A DNA stretch of 64,000 nt, taken from positions 1-64,000 of the forward strand of contig NZ_PQVG01000004.1 in the NCBI RefSeq assembly GCF_002920895.1, read 5' to 3'. Below are positions 18,835 through 27,168 of this stretch, in pieces. The notes under the pieces are model-generated. The model saw only the letters and a program-made list of their open reading frames with translations, was not told where the DNA came from and searched no databases. The stretch's first letter is position 1. The number at the start of each line of letters is the position of its first letter. The stretch is from Flavobacterium alvei (GTDB taxonomy: Bacteria; Bacteroidota; Bacteroidia; Flavobacteriales; Flavobacteriaceae). Both the position numbers and the translations under genes were made by a program.

Positions 18835-19011
18835 ATGACACACCTCATCTTGCCTTTGCTACAAGTAAATGTCGAAGAAAAACTAAAAAACGCACCAGAC
18901 AACGGTTATCAAATTGGTGTCGTAATAGGCTCTTATCTTCCTTTTGTTATATTGGTTGGCCTAGCCTATTGGATGTATTATCGGGCGAAAAAAGGAGACA
19001 AAAAGGAGTAG
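18835..19011 (+). CDS. Small single-span membrane protein of unknown function
   Basis: A 58-residue frame from ATG at 18835 to TAG at 19009, only 3 bp after the hydratase gene. It has an N-terminal hydrophobic start (MTHLILPLL), a polar linker (VNVEEKLKNAPDNG), a clear membrane helix (about 27-48, ending YWMYYR) and a basic tail (AKKGDKKE) that predicts the C-terminus in the cytoplasm. The TAAATTTG promoter box for queD lies just after its stop. Coding is supported by spacing and membrane topology, not by a recognised family. Confidence 0.65.
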   Translation: MTHLILPLLQVNVEEKLKNAPDNGYQIGVVIGSYLPFVILVGLAYWMYYRAKKGDKKE

Positions 19012-19017
19012 ATTCAC

Positions 19018-19025
19018 TAAATTTG
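19018..19025 (+). promoter_or_regulatory. Probable promoter box of queD-like gene
   Basis: TAAATTTG followed by C fits the -7 box; the ATG at 19044 is 18 bp further. No clear -33 box. Confidence 0.45.
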
Positions 19026-19043
19026 CACTCAAATAAAAATAGA

Positions 19044-19496
19044 ATGAGCAAAATAAGGATTACAAAACAGTTTGGTTTCGAAACCGGTCACGCCCTTTAC
19101 GGTTATGATGGCAAATGCAAAAACGTGCACGGTCACAGTTATAAATTGTCGGTTACCGTAATTGGAACACCCATAACAGACCGCAACAATGCAAAATTTG
19201 GGATGGTTATTGATTTTACCGATTTGAAAAAAATCGTGAAAGAAGAAATCGTTGACCAATTTGACCACGCCTCTGTTTTCAACGGAACCACACCGCATAT
19301 TGAATTGGCCAATGAACTAAAATCCCGAGGTCACCACGTAATTTTGGTCGATTACCAACCTACGAGCGAAAATATGGTAGTCGATTTTTCAAAAAGAATT
19401 ATCGGTAGATTGCCCGAAAATATCAAACTTTTTTCCTTGAAATTGCAAGAAACCGAATCTTCGTTTGCCGAGTGGTTTGCGAGTGATAATTTGTAA
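19044..19496 (+). CDS. queD: 6-carboxytetrahydropterin synthase / 6-pyruvoyl-tetrahydropterin synthase family
   Basis: 150 residues from ATG at 19044 (MSKIRITKQF); upstream in-frame codons lie in the promoter region. Zinc ligands His16, His29 and His31 and the catalytic Cys25 (CKNVHGH) are intact. The C-terminal Glu is in the motif LQETESSFAEW. The CxxxHGH spacing fits QueD, which makes 6-carboxy-5,6,7,8-tetrahydropterin in queuosine synthesis; a role in another pterin pathway is possible. The lpxH gene follows 23 bp later. Confidence 0.85.
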   Translation: MSKIRITKQFGFETGHALYGYDGKCKNVHGHSYKLSVTVIGTPITDRNNAKFGMVIDFTDLKKIVKEEIVDQFDHASVFNGTTPHIELANELKSRGHHVILVDYQPTSENMVVDFSKRIIGRLPENIKLFSLKLQETESSFAEWFASDNL

Positions 19497-19519
19497 TTCA
19501 AAATCTCCATTTCAATTTT

Positions 19520-20284
19520 ATGCAAATCATCACGCCCAACAAAAAAATATATTTCGCTTCCGACCAGCATTTTGGCGCACCAACTCCTGAATTGAGTTTT
19601 CCTAGAGAACAAAAATTTGTAGCTTGGCTCGACGAAGTCAAAAAAGATGCCGAAGTGATTTTTCTACTGGGTGATTTATTTGATTTTTGGTTCGAATACA
19701 AAACCGTTGTTCCCAAAGGATTTGTGCGCGTTTTGGGCAAATTGGCCGAAATTCGTGACAGCGGAATTCCCATTTATTTCTTTGTGGGCAACCACGATTT
19801 GTGGATGAACGATTATCTCGAAAAAGAGCTGAACATTCCCGTTTATCACGACAATCAAGAATATACTTTCAACGGAAAAACCTTCCTCATTGGTCACGGT
19901 GATGGAAAAGGTCCCGGCGACAAAGGCTACAAACGAATGAAAAAAGTCTTTACCAATCCGTTCTCGAAATGGCTCTTTCGTTGGCTTCATCCCGACATTG
20001 GCGTAAAACTGGGACATTATCTTTCGGTGAAAAACAAACTGATTTCCGGCGATGAAGACGTGAAATTCCTTGGCGAAGACAACGAATGGCTGATTTTGTA
20101 TTCCAAAAGAAAACTGGAAACCAAGCATTACGATTACCTTGTTTTTGGCCATCGTCATTTGCCAATGATCGTTCCTGTTGGCGAAAATGCCAAATATGTC
20201 AATCTAGGCGACTGGATTAGTTATTTTACGTATGGCGTTTTTGATGGAGAGACTTTTGAAGTGAAGAAGTTTGAAACAAAATAA
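19520..20284 (+). CDS. lpxH: UDP-2,3-diacylglucosamine diphosphatase
   Basis: 254 residues of the calcineurin-like metallophosphoesterase family. All metal-binding motifs are visible: SDQHFG (14-19), GDLFDFW (51-57), GNHD (near 93), GHGDG (near 118) and GHRHLP (near 210). The DQH at the first motif is common in Bacteroidetes LpxH. The enzyme hydrolyses UDP-2,3-diacylglucosamine to lipid X in lipid A synthesis, at the inner membrane surface. It lies directly downstream of queD and may be co-transcribed. Confidence 0.85.
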   Translation: MQIITPNKKIYFASDQHFGAPTPELSFPREQKFVAWLDEVKKDAEVIFLLGDLFDFWFEYKTVVPKGFVRVLGKLAEIRDSGIPIYFFVGNHDLWMNDYLEKELNIPVYHDNQEYTFNGKTFLIGHGDGKGPGDKGYKRMKKVFTNPFSKWLFRWLHPDIGVKLGHYLSVKNKLISGDEDVKFLGEDNEWLILYSKRKLETKHYDYLVFGHRHLPMIVPVGENAKYVNLGDWISYFTYGVFDGETFEVKKFETK

Positions 20285-20376
20285 TTTTACCACATAGGCA
20301 TATATAAGTTTTAATTAAATTTTTCTCATTCAAAAGCAAAACTAAATTAACAGGCAATCTTTAGAACCCCAAGAAA

Positions 20377-20838
20377 ATGAATGCAAATATTGAAATCAAG
20401 GAAATACCAACATTAGAATTGGCTTTCATTACACAAATTGGACACGAAGGTTTGGGAAATGCTTACGCCAAACTCATTCAATGGGCTGCTCCCAAAGGGC
20501 TTTTGAAGGAAGACTCTAAAATGGCTACCATTTATCACGACAGTTTTAAAATCACCGATCCCGATAAAGTCAGGATGAGCGCTTGCCTGATTTTAAACGA
20601 AAAAACCGAAGTTAGCGGTGAAATTGGCTTGACCACCATCGAAAAAGGGAAGTTTATTGTGGGTCATTTTGAAATTGGAATCCACGAATTTGAAAAATCC
20701 TGGACGGGTCTTTTCATTTGGATGAACGAAAATGGATATAAAAAAGCAGAACGAAATCCGTTTGAAATCTACCACAACAACTTCAATGAACATCCTGAAA
20801 AAATCGCCATTGTTGATTTTTACATTCCAATAGAATGA
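20377..20838 (+). CDS. GyrI-like / AraC effector-binding domain protein
   Basis: 153 residues made of a single GyrI-like small-molecule-binding domain (SRPBCC-independent, AraC effector-binding fold). Recognisable parts are the opening EIKEIPTLELAFITQIGHEG, the central DPDKVRMSACLILNE and the C-terminal FEIYHNNFNEHPE. There is no DNA-binding domain, so it may be a stand-alone effector binder or a hydrolase of the type described for some GyrI-like proteins. It has no obvious operon partner. Confidence 0.75.
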   Translation: MNANIEIKEIPTLELAFITQIGHEGLGNAYAKLIQWAAPKGLLKEDSKMATIYHDSFKITDPDKVRMSACLILNEKTEVSGEIGLTTIEKGKFIVGHFEIGIHEFEKSWTGLFIWMNENGYKKAERNPFEIYHNNFNEHPEKIAIVDFYIPIE

Positions 20839-20886
20839 TTAAACTTGGATAATTTTTTAGCAATCTAAATTCATAGCTTTTTTCTA

Positions 20887-20894
20887 TATATTTG
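20887..20894 (+). promoter_or_regulatory. Probable promoter box of the M20 amidohydrolase gene
   Basis: TATATTTG, 24 bp before the start codon. It fits the -7 consensus; no clear -33 box. Confidence 0.4.
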
Positions 20895-20918
20895 ATACTC
20901 TTTTAAATCAATTTAAAT

Positions 20919-22247
20919 ATGAAAAAAAAGGCTCAACTCCTATTTATTGCACTCCTTCTTTCTTGCATAACGATTTCTGCTCAATCTTCCATAGATTATA
21001 AAAAAGTAAAAGAACTTTCGAATTCGGATACTAACAGACTCGAAAAAATCTTCAAAGACATTCATCAAAATCCTGAATTGGGCTTTATGGAAGTTAGAAC
21101 TGCTGCCATTGTTGCCAAAGAACTAAAAAGTTTGGGTTATACTGTAATGACAGAAATTGGCAAAACAGGAGTCGTTGGAATTCTAAAAAACGGTGATGGT
21201 CCAATAATAATGTACCGAGCCGATATGGATTGCAATTCGGTAAAAGAAACTACGGGTTTGCCTTATGCTAGTACAAAAATGGTTAAAAGAGAAGATGGCG
21301 CAGAAGTTCCCGTGATGCACGCCTGCGGTCACGATTTGCATACTACTTGGATGCTTGCCATTGCCAAAATAATGGTAACGATGAAAAACGACTGGAAAGG
21401 AACTTTGATAATGATTGGTCAACCTGCCGAAGAACCTGGTGGTGGTGGTGATGCAATGGCTGCCGAAATGTATAAAAAAGGAGTACCTGTGCCTGATTAT
21501 TTGTTAGGAATGCACACTGCTCCTGTTGCCGTGGGCTATTATATGAATGCTGCTGGTGAACGAATGGCTGGTGCTGACCAACTAGACGTTACTTTTTACG
21601 GAATTGGCGGTCACGGTTCGTCTCCACATCTAGCCAAAGACCCAATTGTTATGGCTGTCAATGCTATCTTTCAATATCAAACTCTAATAAGTAGAAATAT
21701 GGATCCTCAAAAAGCGGCTGTCGTTACTGTGGGAGCCATAAATTCAGGAATCGACAACAATGTAATTCCGGCTTCGGCAACGCTGAAATTGAATTTGCGT
21801 TGGTTTAATGACGCCGATAGGGATTTAATGATTGACGGCATCAACAGAATCAATGAGGGGATTGCTTTTGCCAACAATCTTCCTAAAGATTTGTACCCAA
21901 CGATGAATAAAAAACAGTATGTTATTCCGCTAAAAAACGACAAAGCAATGGTCGAAAAAATAAATCCAGCACTGGAAAAAATTGTCGGTCCAAACAAAAA
22001 CATTCAAGGAATTCCTGCCACTATGGGTTCTGAGGATTTTCAACATTTGGTAAAAGACCAACCCAAAACAGTTTATGATTATATTTTGGTAGGAATTGCC
22101 AATCCCGAAGTTACTGCCCGAGCGAATAAGGAAGGGAAAATGTTTCCATTTTACAATCATAACGGCGATTTTCAGGTAGATTTGACAGCCATTCCTTTTG
22201 GAATATCCATTGGAACTACGGCATTATTAGAAATGTTTAGCAAATAA
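20919..22247 (+). CDS. Secreted M20 family amidohydrolase/peptidase
   Basis: 442 residues with a signal peptide (1-21, ending ITISAQ). Metal-ligand segments of the M20D group are visible: YRADMDCN, MHACGHDLHTT and the Glu pair in GQPAEEPGGGG. A typical dimerisation domain insert carries the GIGGHGSSPH motif. Such enzymes cleave N-acyl amino acids or peptides. The export signal places it in the periplasm or outside. Transcribed alone. Confidence 0.85.
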   Translation: MKKKAQLLFIALLLSCITISAQSSIDYKKVKELSNSDTNRLEKIFKDIHQNPELGFMEVRTAAIVAKELKSLGYTVMTEIGKTGVVGILKNGDGPIIMYRADMDCNSVKETTGLPYASTKMVKREDGAEVPVMHACGHDLHTTWMLAIAKIMVTMKNDWKGTLIMIGQPAEEPGGGGDAMAAEMYKKGVPVPDYLLGMHTAPVAVGYYMNAAGERMAGADQLDVTFYGIGGHGSSPHLAKDPIVMAVNAIFQYQTLISRNMDPQKAAVVTVGAINSGIDNNVIPASATLKLNLRWFNDADRDLMIDGINRINEGIAFANNLPKDLYPTMNKKQYVIPLKNDKAMVEKINPALEKIVGPNKNIQGIPATMGSEDFQHLVKDQPKTVYDYILVGIANPEVTARANKEGKMFPFYNHNGDFQVDLTAIPFGISIGTTALLEMFSK

Positions 22248-22296
22248 ATTCACTGAAATAATCTACTTTATTTTAGAACCAAAATCGACAAAAAAA

Positions 22297-22728
22297 ATGA
22301 AAAACCAAGATACATTCACAACTGTTATTTTAAAAATCAATAAAAATGTGATTCGTTTTTTGATTGGAATGATGACCTTTAGCTTAATTTTGGGTTCAGC
22401 TCATCTGATATATTTAGTTGTTCAGAAAGCGATTGATCCAACTCCTTTTTTTTTGTTGCTTGACGTATCTGATTTATTGAGTATATTTAATTTAGTTTTG
22501 ATAATAGCCGTTGGATACGAACTTATAAAATCTTTAGTATTAATTATAACTTCCGAAGAGATACCCACCGTTCCAATTGTACAAATTGCTATTGTTGCTG
22601 TTGCTAACAAAATAATTACTCTTGACCTGAAACATTCAGATCCTAATATGATTATTGGATTAGCACTACTAATAAGTGCTCTTGGTCTAGCTCATTTTTT
22701 ATTGAAATATAAAAAATGTGAAAAATAA
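22297..22728 (+). CDS. PsiE-like membrane protein
   Basis: 143 residues with four membrane segments (about 18-40, 50-72, 85-102, 115-135). The segment YELIKSLVLIITSEEIP followed by AIVAVANKIITLDL matches the phosphate-starvation-inducible PsiE family, whose function is unknown. It is convergent with the DUF2062 gene, with a gap of only 4 bp. Confidence 0.65.
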   Translation: MKNQDTFTTVILKINKNVIRFLIGMMTFSLILGSAHLIYLVVQKAIDPTPFFLLLDVSDLLSIFNLVLIIAVGYELIKSLVLIITSEEIPTVPIVQIAIVAVANKIITLDLKHSDPNMIIGLALLISALGLAHFLLKYKKCEK

Positions 22729-22732
22729 AACT

Positions 22733-23188
22733 TTAAGAAATTATTTTCTCCTTCAAAAACAATAGCGAAACCCAATAAGCCATCACGGCAACAGGAACAG
22801 CCGTCAGCAACCAACCTCCCAAACCACAAAGCAATTCGAAAGAAAGATGGCTTAAGGCTTGGAAAAAACTATTTTGAAAAAAAATGATAATTTCATCAAC
22901 TGTATGATGATTTCGAGGGACGGAAAAAATAAATTCGCCTATTCGGATGAAAGGAATAATCAACAGAATTTGTAACGGCCACATCAAATAACTGAGTGCA
23001 ATCATTACTGGTAAATTCAATTTTCGTTTGAGGGAAACCGTGGTAATCATAAAAGTGCTCACGCCAAGAATGGGAATGGTCGAAATCAACCCAGACACAA
23101 TAATGCTTTGACTTAATTCCTTTGGAGTCAAGCCTTGTTTCAAAAGAGCCGTAGTTTTGTCTTTTACCGTATTTAACTTCGCCCTCAA
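22733..23188 (-). CDS. DUF2062 domain membrane protein
   Basis: 151 residues with three to four membrane segments. The block LISTIPILGVSTFMITTVSLKRKLNLP is characteristic of DUF2062 proteins, whose role is unknown (some are fused to glycosyltransferases). Its start is one base from the stop of the MFS gene, so both share a transcript. Confidence 0.75.
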   Translation of the reverse strand: MRAKLNTVKDKTTALLKQGLTPKELSQSIIVSGLISTIPILGVSTFMITTVSLKRKLNLPVMIALSYLMWPLQILLIIPFIRIGEFIFSVPRNHHTVDEIIIFFQNSFFQALSHLSFELLCGLGGWLLTAVPVAVMAYWVSLLFLKEKIIS

Positions 23189-23189
23189 A

Positions 23190-24464
23190 TTATTTATGGT
23201 TTTCGTGATCTTCCAAATCTTTTTGCAAATCTAATGTTCTAAATCCAGGCAATTTGATTCCCGTAAAAACCACGATTAAAAGCGTCATACTTCCACCAAA
23301 AACTACCGCAGTAACCGTTCCCATCAATTTGGCGGTCAAACCACTTTCGAAAGCACCCAACTCATTAGACGAACCTACAAATATGGAATTCACCGCTGCC
23401 ACACGACCTCGCATAGAATCGGGAGTTTTGAGTTGCAAAATCGTCTGGCGAATCACCACCGAAATTCCATCGGTAACACCGCTCATAAACAAGGCAAAAA
23501 CCGAGAGCCAAAACCAAGTGGAAAGTCCGAAAACAATAATACAAACACCGAATCCGAAAATAGCTGCCAACAATTTGATTCCCGCGTTTTTATAAAAAGG
23601 CAAATGCGCCGAAACAAACATCGTCAATAAAGCTCCAACGGCTGGCGCAGCTCTTAAAATACCAAAGCCTTCAGGGCCAACTTTCAAAATATCTTGGGCA
23701 AAAATGGGTAAAAGTGCCACGGCTCCACCAAAAAGAACCGCCACCATATCGAGCGTTAAAGCTCCCAAAACGGATTTGTTGGTGTAAACAAATTTGATGC
23801 CTTCTTTCAAACTTTCCATCACGGGTTCTCCGATTTTTGGATTCAAAATAGGCTTTTTAGAAATTTGTGTCAAAATCAATAATGAAAAAACAGAACAGGC
23901 AAAAATGGAACACATCGACCAATGCACGCCTATCCAAGTAATGGAAAATCCCGCCACGGCTGGCCCAACGACCGAACCAATTTGCCAAACCGAACTGCTC
24001 CAAGTGGCTGCATTGGGATAGACTTTTTTGGGAACTATCAAGGACAAAAGCGAAAAAATGGTCGGCCCCAAAAAAGAACGAACCAAGCCTCCTAAAAACA
24101 CTAAAAAATAAATAGAATATAAAATCGTATCGGTTGACCAATGGGTTACTATTCTCGGCCAGGTCAATAAAAACAAGCCAAAACTAATGATGGAAAAACC
24201 AAAAATACATTTGACCAACATTCCTTTTTTCTCCTTTTGATCGACAATATGTCCCGCAAATAAAGCCATTGCAATGGCTGGAATCACTTCCATTAATCCA
24301 ATCATTCCCAGTGAAAGGGCACTTTTGGTCAGACTATAGACTTCCCATTCAATGATGATAAACTGCATTGACCAAGCAAAAACCATTGCAAATCGCAACA
24401 CCAAAAACAGATTAAATTCTTTGTAACGCAAGGCTGCGTAGGGATCTCTTATTTTCTCATTCAT
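23190..24464 (-). CDS. Major facilitator superfamily transporter
   Basis: 424 residues with about 12 membrane segments. The region AMALFAGHIVDQKEKK has the loop 2-3 signature of MFS carriers (DHA3/EntS-like exporters). The substrate is not evident. It is followed immediately by the DUF2062 gene. Upstream, toward recJ, lies a hairpin-rich spacer. Confidence 0.8.
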   Translation of the reverse strand: MNEKIRDPYAALRYKEFNLFLVLRFAMVFAWSMQFIIIEWEVYSLTKSALSLGMIGLMEVIPAIAMALFAGHIVDQKEKKGMLVKCIFGFSIISFGLFLLTWPRIVTHWSTDTILYSIYFLVFLGGLVRSFLGPTIFSLLSLIVPKKVYPNAATWSSSVWQIGSVVGPAVAGFSITWIGVHWSMCSIFACSVFSLLILTQISKKPILNPKIGEPVMESLKEGIKFVYTNKSVLGALTLDMVAVLFGGAVALLPIFAQDILKVGPEGFGILRAAPAVGALLTMFVSAHLPFYKNAGIKLLAAIFGFGVCIIVFGLSTWFWLSVFALFMSGVTDGISVVIRQTILQLKTPDSMRGRVAAVNSIFVGSSNELGAFESGLTAKLMGTVTAVVFGGSMTLLIVVFTGIKLPGFRTLDLQKDLEDHENHK

Positions 24465-24487
24465 AAACTATTATTCAAATATTTTTT

Positions 24488-24559
24488 CGTTGCTCGATTT
24501 TCGTTGTTCGTTAATCGGTTGTCGAGCAACGGATAACGAATTTTGGTTTTCGTTGTCCG
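24488..24559. repeat. Two tandem hairpins in the MFS-recJ spacer
   Basis: The first inverted repeat is CGTTGCTCGA (24488-24497) with TCGAGCAACG (24522-24531). The second is CGGATAACGAA (24530-24540) with TTCGTTGTCCG (24549-24559), one mismatch. Neither is followed by a T-run. The words TCGTTG and AACGA recur. It may be a REP-like element or part of an RNA end for recJ. Confidence 0.5.
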
Positions 24560-24584
24560 TTTTGGATTTCTGAAATCTGCCTTC

Positions 24585-26303
24585 TTATCTAATATCTTTC
24601 AATCGCAATTGGATGGATGTTTTGCCATTCCATTCATTTTCATCAATGCAATAGACCGCTTCAAACGGTTTTTTATTGGTTGTCAATTCCATTTTATTTC
24701 CTAATCCAAAACCAATGATCGCCATTCCTTCCGAATTATTTTGGCGTACAAAAAGTTTCAAATGTTCTTCGTCAGCTCCCAATTTTTGGGCATAACCCGT
24801 GTCTTTCACATTTTTGGTCAAGAAAACGGGCGTCATATTTTGGGGGCCAAAAGGTTCAAATTGTTTCAAAATTCGGGTTAGTTTTGGCGTGATGTCCGAT
24901 AAATTAATTTCGGCGTCTATCGAAATTTCGGGCGTCAACATATCGGGATGAATGGTTGCTTCGACAACTTTTTCGAAAGCATTTTTAAAATTTTGATAAT
25001 TTTCTTCTCGTAAAGTCATTCCAGCCGCATACATATGACCGCCAAATTGCTCCAAATGTTCCGAACAAGCTTCCAAGGCATTATAAACGTCAAAACCCTT
25101 TACCGAACGCGCCGAAGCGGCATATTTATCGCCACTTTTGGTAAAAACCAAGGTCGGACGGTAATAGGTTTCTATCAATCTAGAAGCCACGATTCCAATC
25201 ACGCCCTTGTGCCAATCTTCCTGAAAAACCACCGAGGTGAATCGTTTTTCTTCGTTATTTTCTATAATTTGATTTAATGCTTCTTTGGTAATTTGCTTGT
25301 CCAAATCTTTCCTTTCGGAATTATAGGCTTCAATTTCTAAGGCAAATTGTTGAGCTTGTTCGAAATCAAATTCAGTCAACAATTCCACTGCGTGATTCCC
25401 GTGTTTGATGCGTCCTGCTGCATTAATTCGGGGTGCGATGATAAAAACGACATCGGTAATATCTAAAGTTTTCTTTTTGATTTGATGACCCGAAACCGAA
25501 GGTCGAACGGACGAAGTAATTAAAGCTTTAAATCCTGGTCTTGGATCTGCATTAATTACTTGCAATCCAAAATACGCTAAAACACGATTTTCTCCCGTCA
25601 TAGGAACAATATCAGCAGCAATTGCGGTTGCCACCAAATCTAAATACGGAGTTAAATCTTCGATGGTTTGGTTTCGGTTTTCACCCAAAGCCTGAATCAA
25701 TTTAAAACCAATTCCGCAACCACATAATTCATCGTAAGGATAATTGCAATCATCTCGTTTTGGATCTAAAACGGCAACCGCTTCGGGTAAAAATTCTCCC
25801 GGACGGTGATGGTCACAAATAATAAAATCGATATTTTTATCTTTGGCGTAAGCCACGTGATCGATAGATTTTATTCCGCAATCCAAAGCAATTATGAGCG
25901 AAAAACCATTGTCGTCGGCAAAGTCGATTCCTTTGAAAGAAACGCCATAACCTTCGTCATACCGATCTGGAATGTAAGTCGCCACATTGGGATAATAGGT
26001 TTTCAGATAAGACGAAACCAAGGAAACCGCAGTGGTTCCATCGACATCATAATCGCCAAAAACAAGAATATTTTCGCCGTTTTCAATCGCTTTTTCAATA
26101 CGTTCGACCGCCTTGTCCATATCTTTCATCAAGTACGGATTATGCAAATCTGCTAAAGTGGGACGAAAAAATTGTCGGGCTTGTTCGAAAGTTTCAATAC
26201 CTCGTTGCACCAAAAGCGTTGCCACAAATTCCTCCACATTCAAAGCTTCAGCAAGTAGTTTTACCTTTTCTCCCGAAGGCTTTGGTTTGATGTTCCAGCG
26301 CAT
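24585..26303 (-). CDS. recJ: Single-stranded-DNA-specific exonuclease RecJ
   Basis: 572 residues. DHH-family motifs are present: FGDYDVDGTTA (near 80-92), the DHH box in ICDHHRPGEF (near 150), and the DHHA1 domain with ASARSVKGFD. The C-terminal OB-like domain is also visible (PVFLTKNVKDTGYAQKLG). It degrades ssDNA 5' to 3' in RecF recombination and mismatch repair. A minus-strand TAAATTTG box lies upstream. Confidence 0.93.
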   Translation of the reverse strand: MRWNIKPKPSGEKVKLLAEALNVEEFVATLLVQRGIETFEQARQFFRPTLADLHNPYLMKDMDKAVERIEKAIENGENILVFGDYDVDGTTAVSLVSSYLKTYYPNVATYIPDRYDEGYGVSFKGIDFADDNGFSLIIALDCGIKSIDHVAYAKDKNIDFIICDHHRPGEFLPEAVAVLDPKRDDCNYPYDELCGCGIGFKLIQALGENRNQTIEDLTPYLDLVATAIAADIVPMTGENRVLAYFGLQVINADPRPGFKALITSSVRPSVSGHQIKKKTLDITDVVFIIAPRINAAGRIKHGNHAVELLTEFDFEQAQQFALEIEAYNSERKDLDKQITKEALNQIIENNEEKRFTSVVFQEDWHKGVIGIVASRLIETYYRPTLVFTKSGDKYAASARSVKGFDVYNALEACSEHLEQFGGHMYAAGMTLREENYQNFKNAFEKVVEATIHPDMLTPEISIDAEINLSDITPKLTRILKQFEPFGPQNMTPVFLTKNVKDTGYAQKLGADEEHLKLFVRQNNSEGMAIIGFGLGNKMELTTNKKPFEAVYCIDENEWNGKTSIQLRLKDIR

Positions 26304-26343
26304 ATAAAATTTCGAATTGAGAATTAGGTTTTTTGTACTCTCA

Positions 26344-26351
26344 CAAATTTA
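26344..26351 (-). promoter_or_regulatory. Probable promoter box of recJ
   Basis: TAAATTTG on the minus strand, 40 bp from the start codon. No well-spaced -33 TTG. Confidence 0.4.
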
Positions 26352-26393
26352 GTTTAAAATAGCTAAAGAATTTAAGTGCAAAAAAAAATAATA

Positions 26394-26450
26394 GCAAATT
26401 CGCAAATTTTATAAAATCATTGAAAAAATCTGCGAATCTGCGGTGAAATA
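26394..26450. repeat. Dispersed intergenic repeat with inverted ends, copy 1
   Basis: ATTCGCA (26399-26405) and TGCGAAT (26431-26437) form inverted arms around an AT-rich core, followed by CTGCGGTGAAATA. Closely related sequence is found at 45676-45756 and, more diverged, at 38406-38473, each between genes. Confidence 0.55.
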
Positions 26451-26454
26451 TTTT

Positions 26455-27168
26455 TTATTCTGGACTTTCAGTCCTTGATGATTTATTTTCTTTAGTGATT
26501 GTTTTTCCTGCAACCACCACCACAATTTCTCCTTTTGGCGGTTTATTTTCAAAATGAGTCAAAACTTCACGAGTCGTTCCACGAACATTTTCTTCGTGCA
26601 ATTTGGATAATTCTCTGGAAACACAAATTTGGCGATCTTCGCCAAAATAGGTAATAAATTCCGCTAAAGTTTTGACTAATTTATGTGGTGAAACATACAA
26701 AATCATTGTGCGGGTTTCTTCGGCGAGCGCCAAATATCGGGTTTGTCTTCCTTTCTTTTCCGGCAGGAATCCTTCGAAAATGAATCTGTCATTTGGCAAT
26801 CCGCTGTTGACTAAAGCAGGTACAAAAGCGGTTGCACCTGGCAAGCATTCCACATCAATTTTGTTTTCGACACAAGCACGAGTCAACAAAAATCCTGGAT
26901 CTGAAATGGCTGGAGTTCCCGCATCTGAAATTAAGGCAATGGTTTCTCCTGCTTTCAAACGAGTAATTAAATTCTCTACTGTTTTGTGTTCGTTGTGCAT
27001 GTGATGGCTGTGCATGTGCGTGCCAATCTCAAAATGTTTCAATAATTTTCCACTAGTTCGGGTGTCTTCTGCCAAAATCAAATCTACTTCTTTTAGAATT
27101 CTAATGGCTCGAAAAGTCATATCTTCAAGATTCCCAATTGGAGTTGGAACAATATATAGTTTCCCCAT
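26455..27168 (-). CDS. rsmI: 16S rRNA (cytidine(1402)-2'-O)-methyltransferase
   Basis: 237 residues of the tetrapyrrole methylase fold. It carries the N-terminal VPTPIGNLEDMTFRAI and the second SAM-binding loop ALISDAGTPAISDPG. It 2'-O-methylates C1402 in the decoding centre of 16S rRNA. Its ATG directly follows the stop of the acidic gene upstream, so they are likely co-transcribed. Confidence 0.93.
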   Translation of the reverse strand: MGKLYIVPTPIGNLEDMTFRAIRILKEVDLILAEDTRTSGKLLKHFEIGTHMHSHHMHNEHKTVENLITRLKAGETIALISDAGTPAISDPGFLLTRACVENKIDVECLPGATAFVPALVNSGLPNDRFIFEGFLPEKKGRQTRYLALAEETRTMILYVSPHKLVKTLAEFITYFGEDRQICVSRELSKLHEENVRGTTREVLTHFENKPPKGEIVVVVAGKTITKENKSSRTESPE

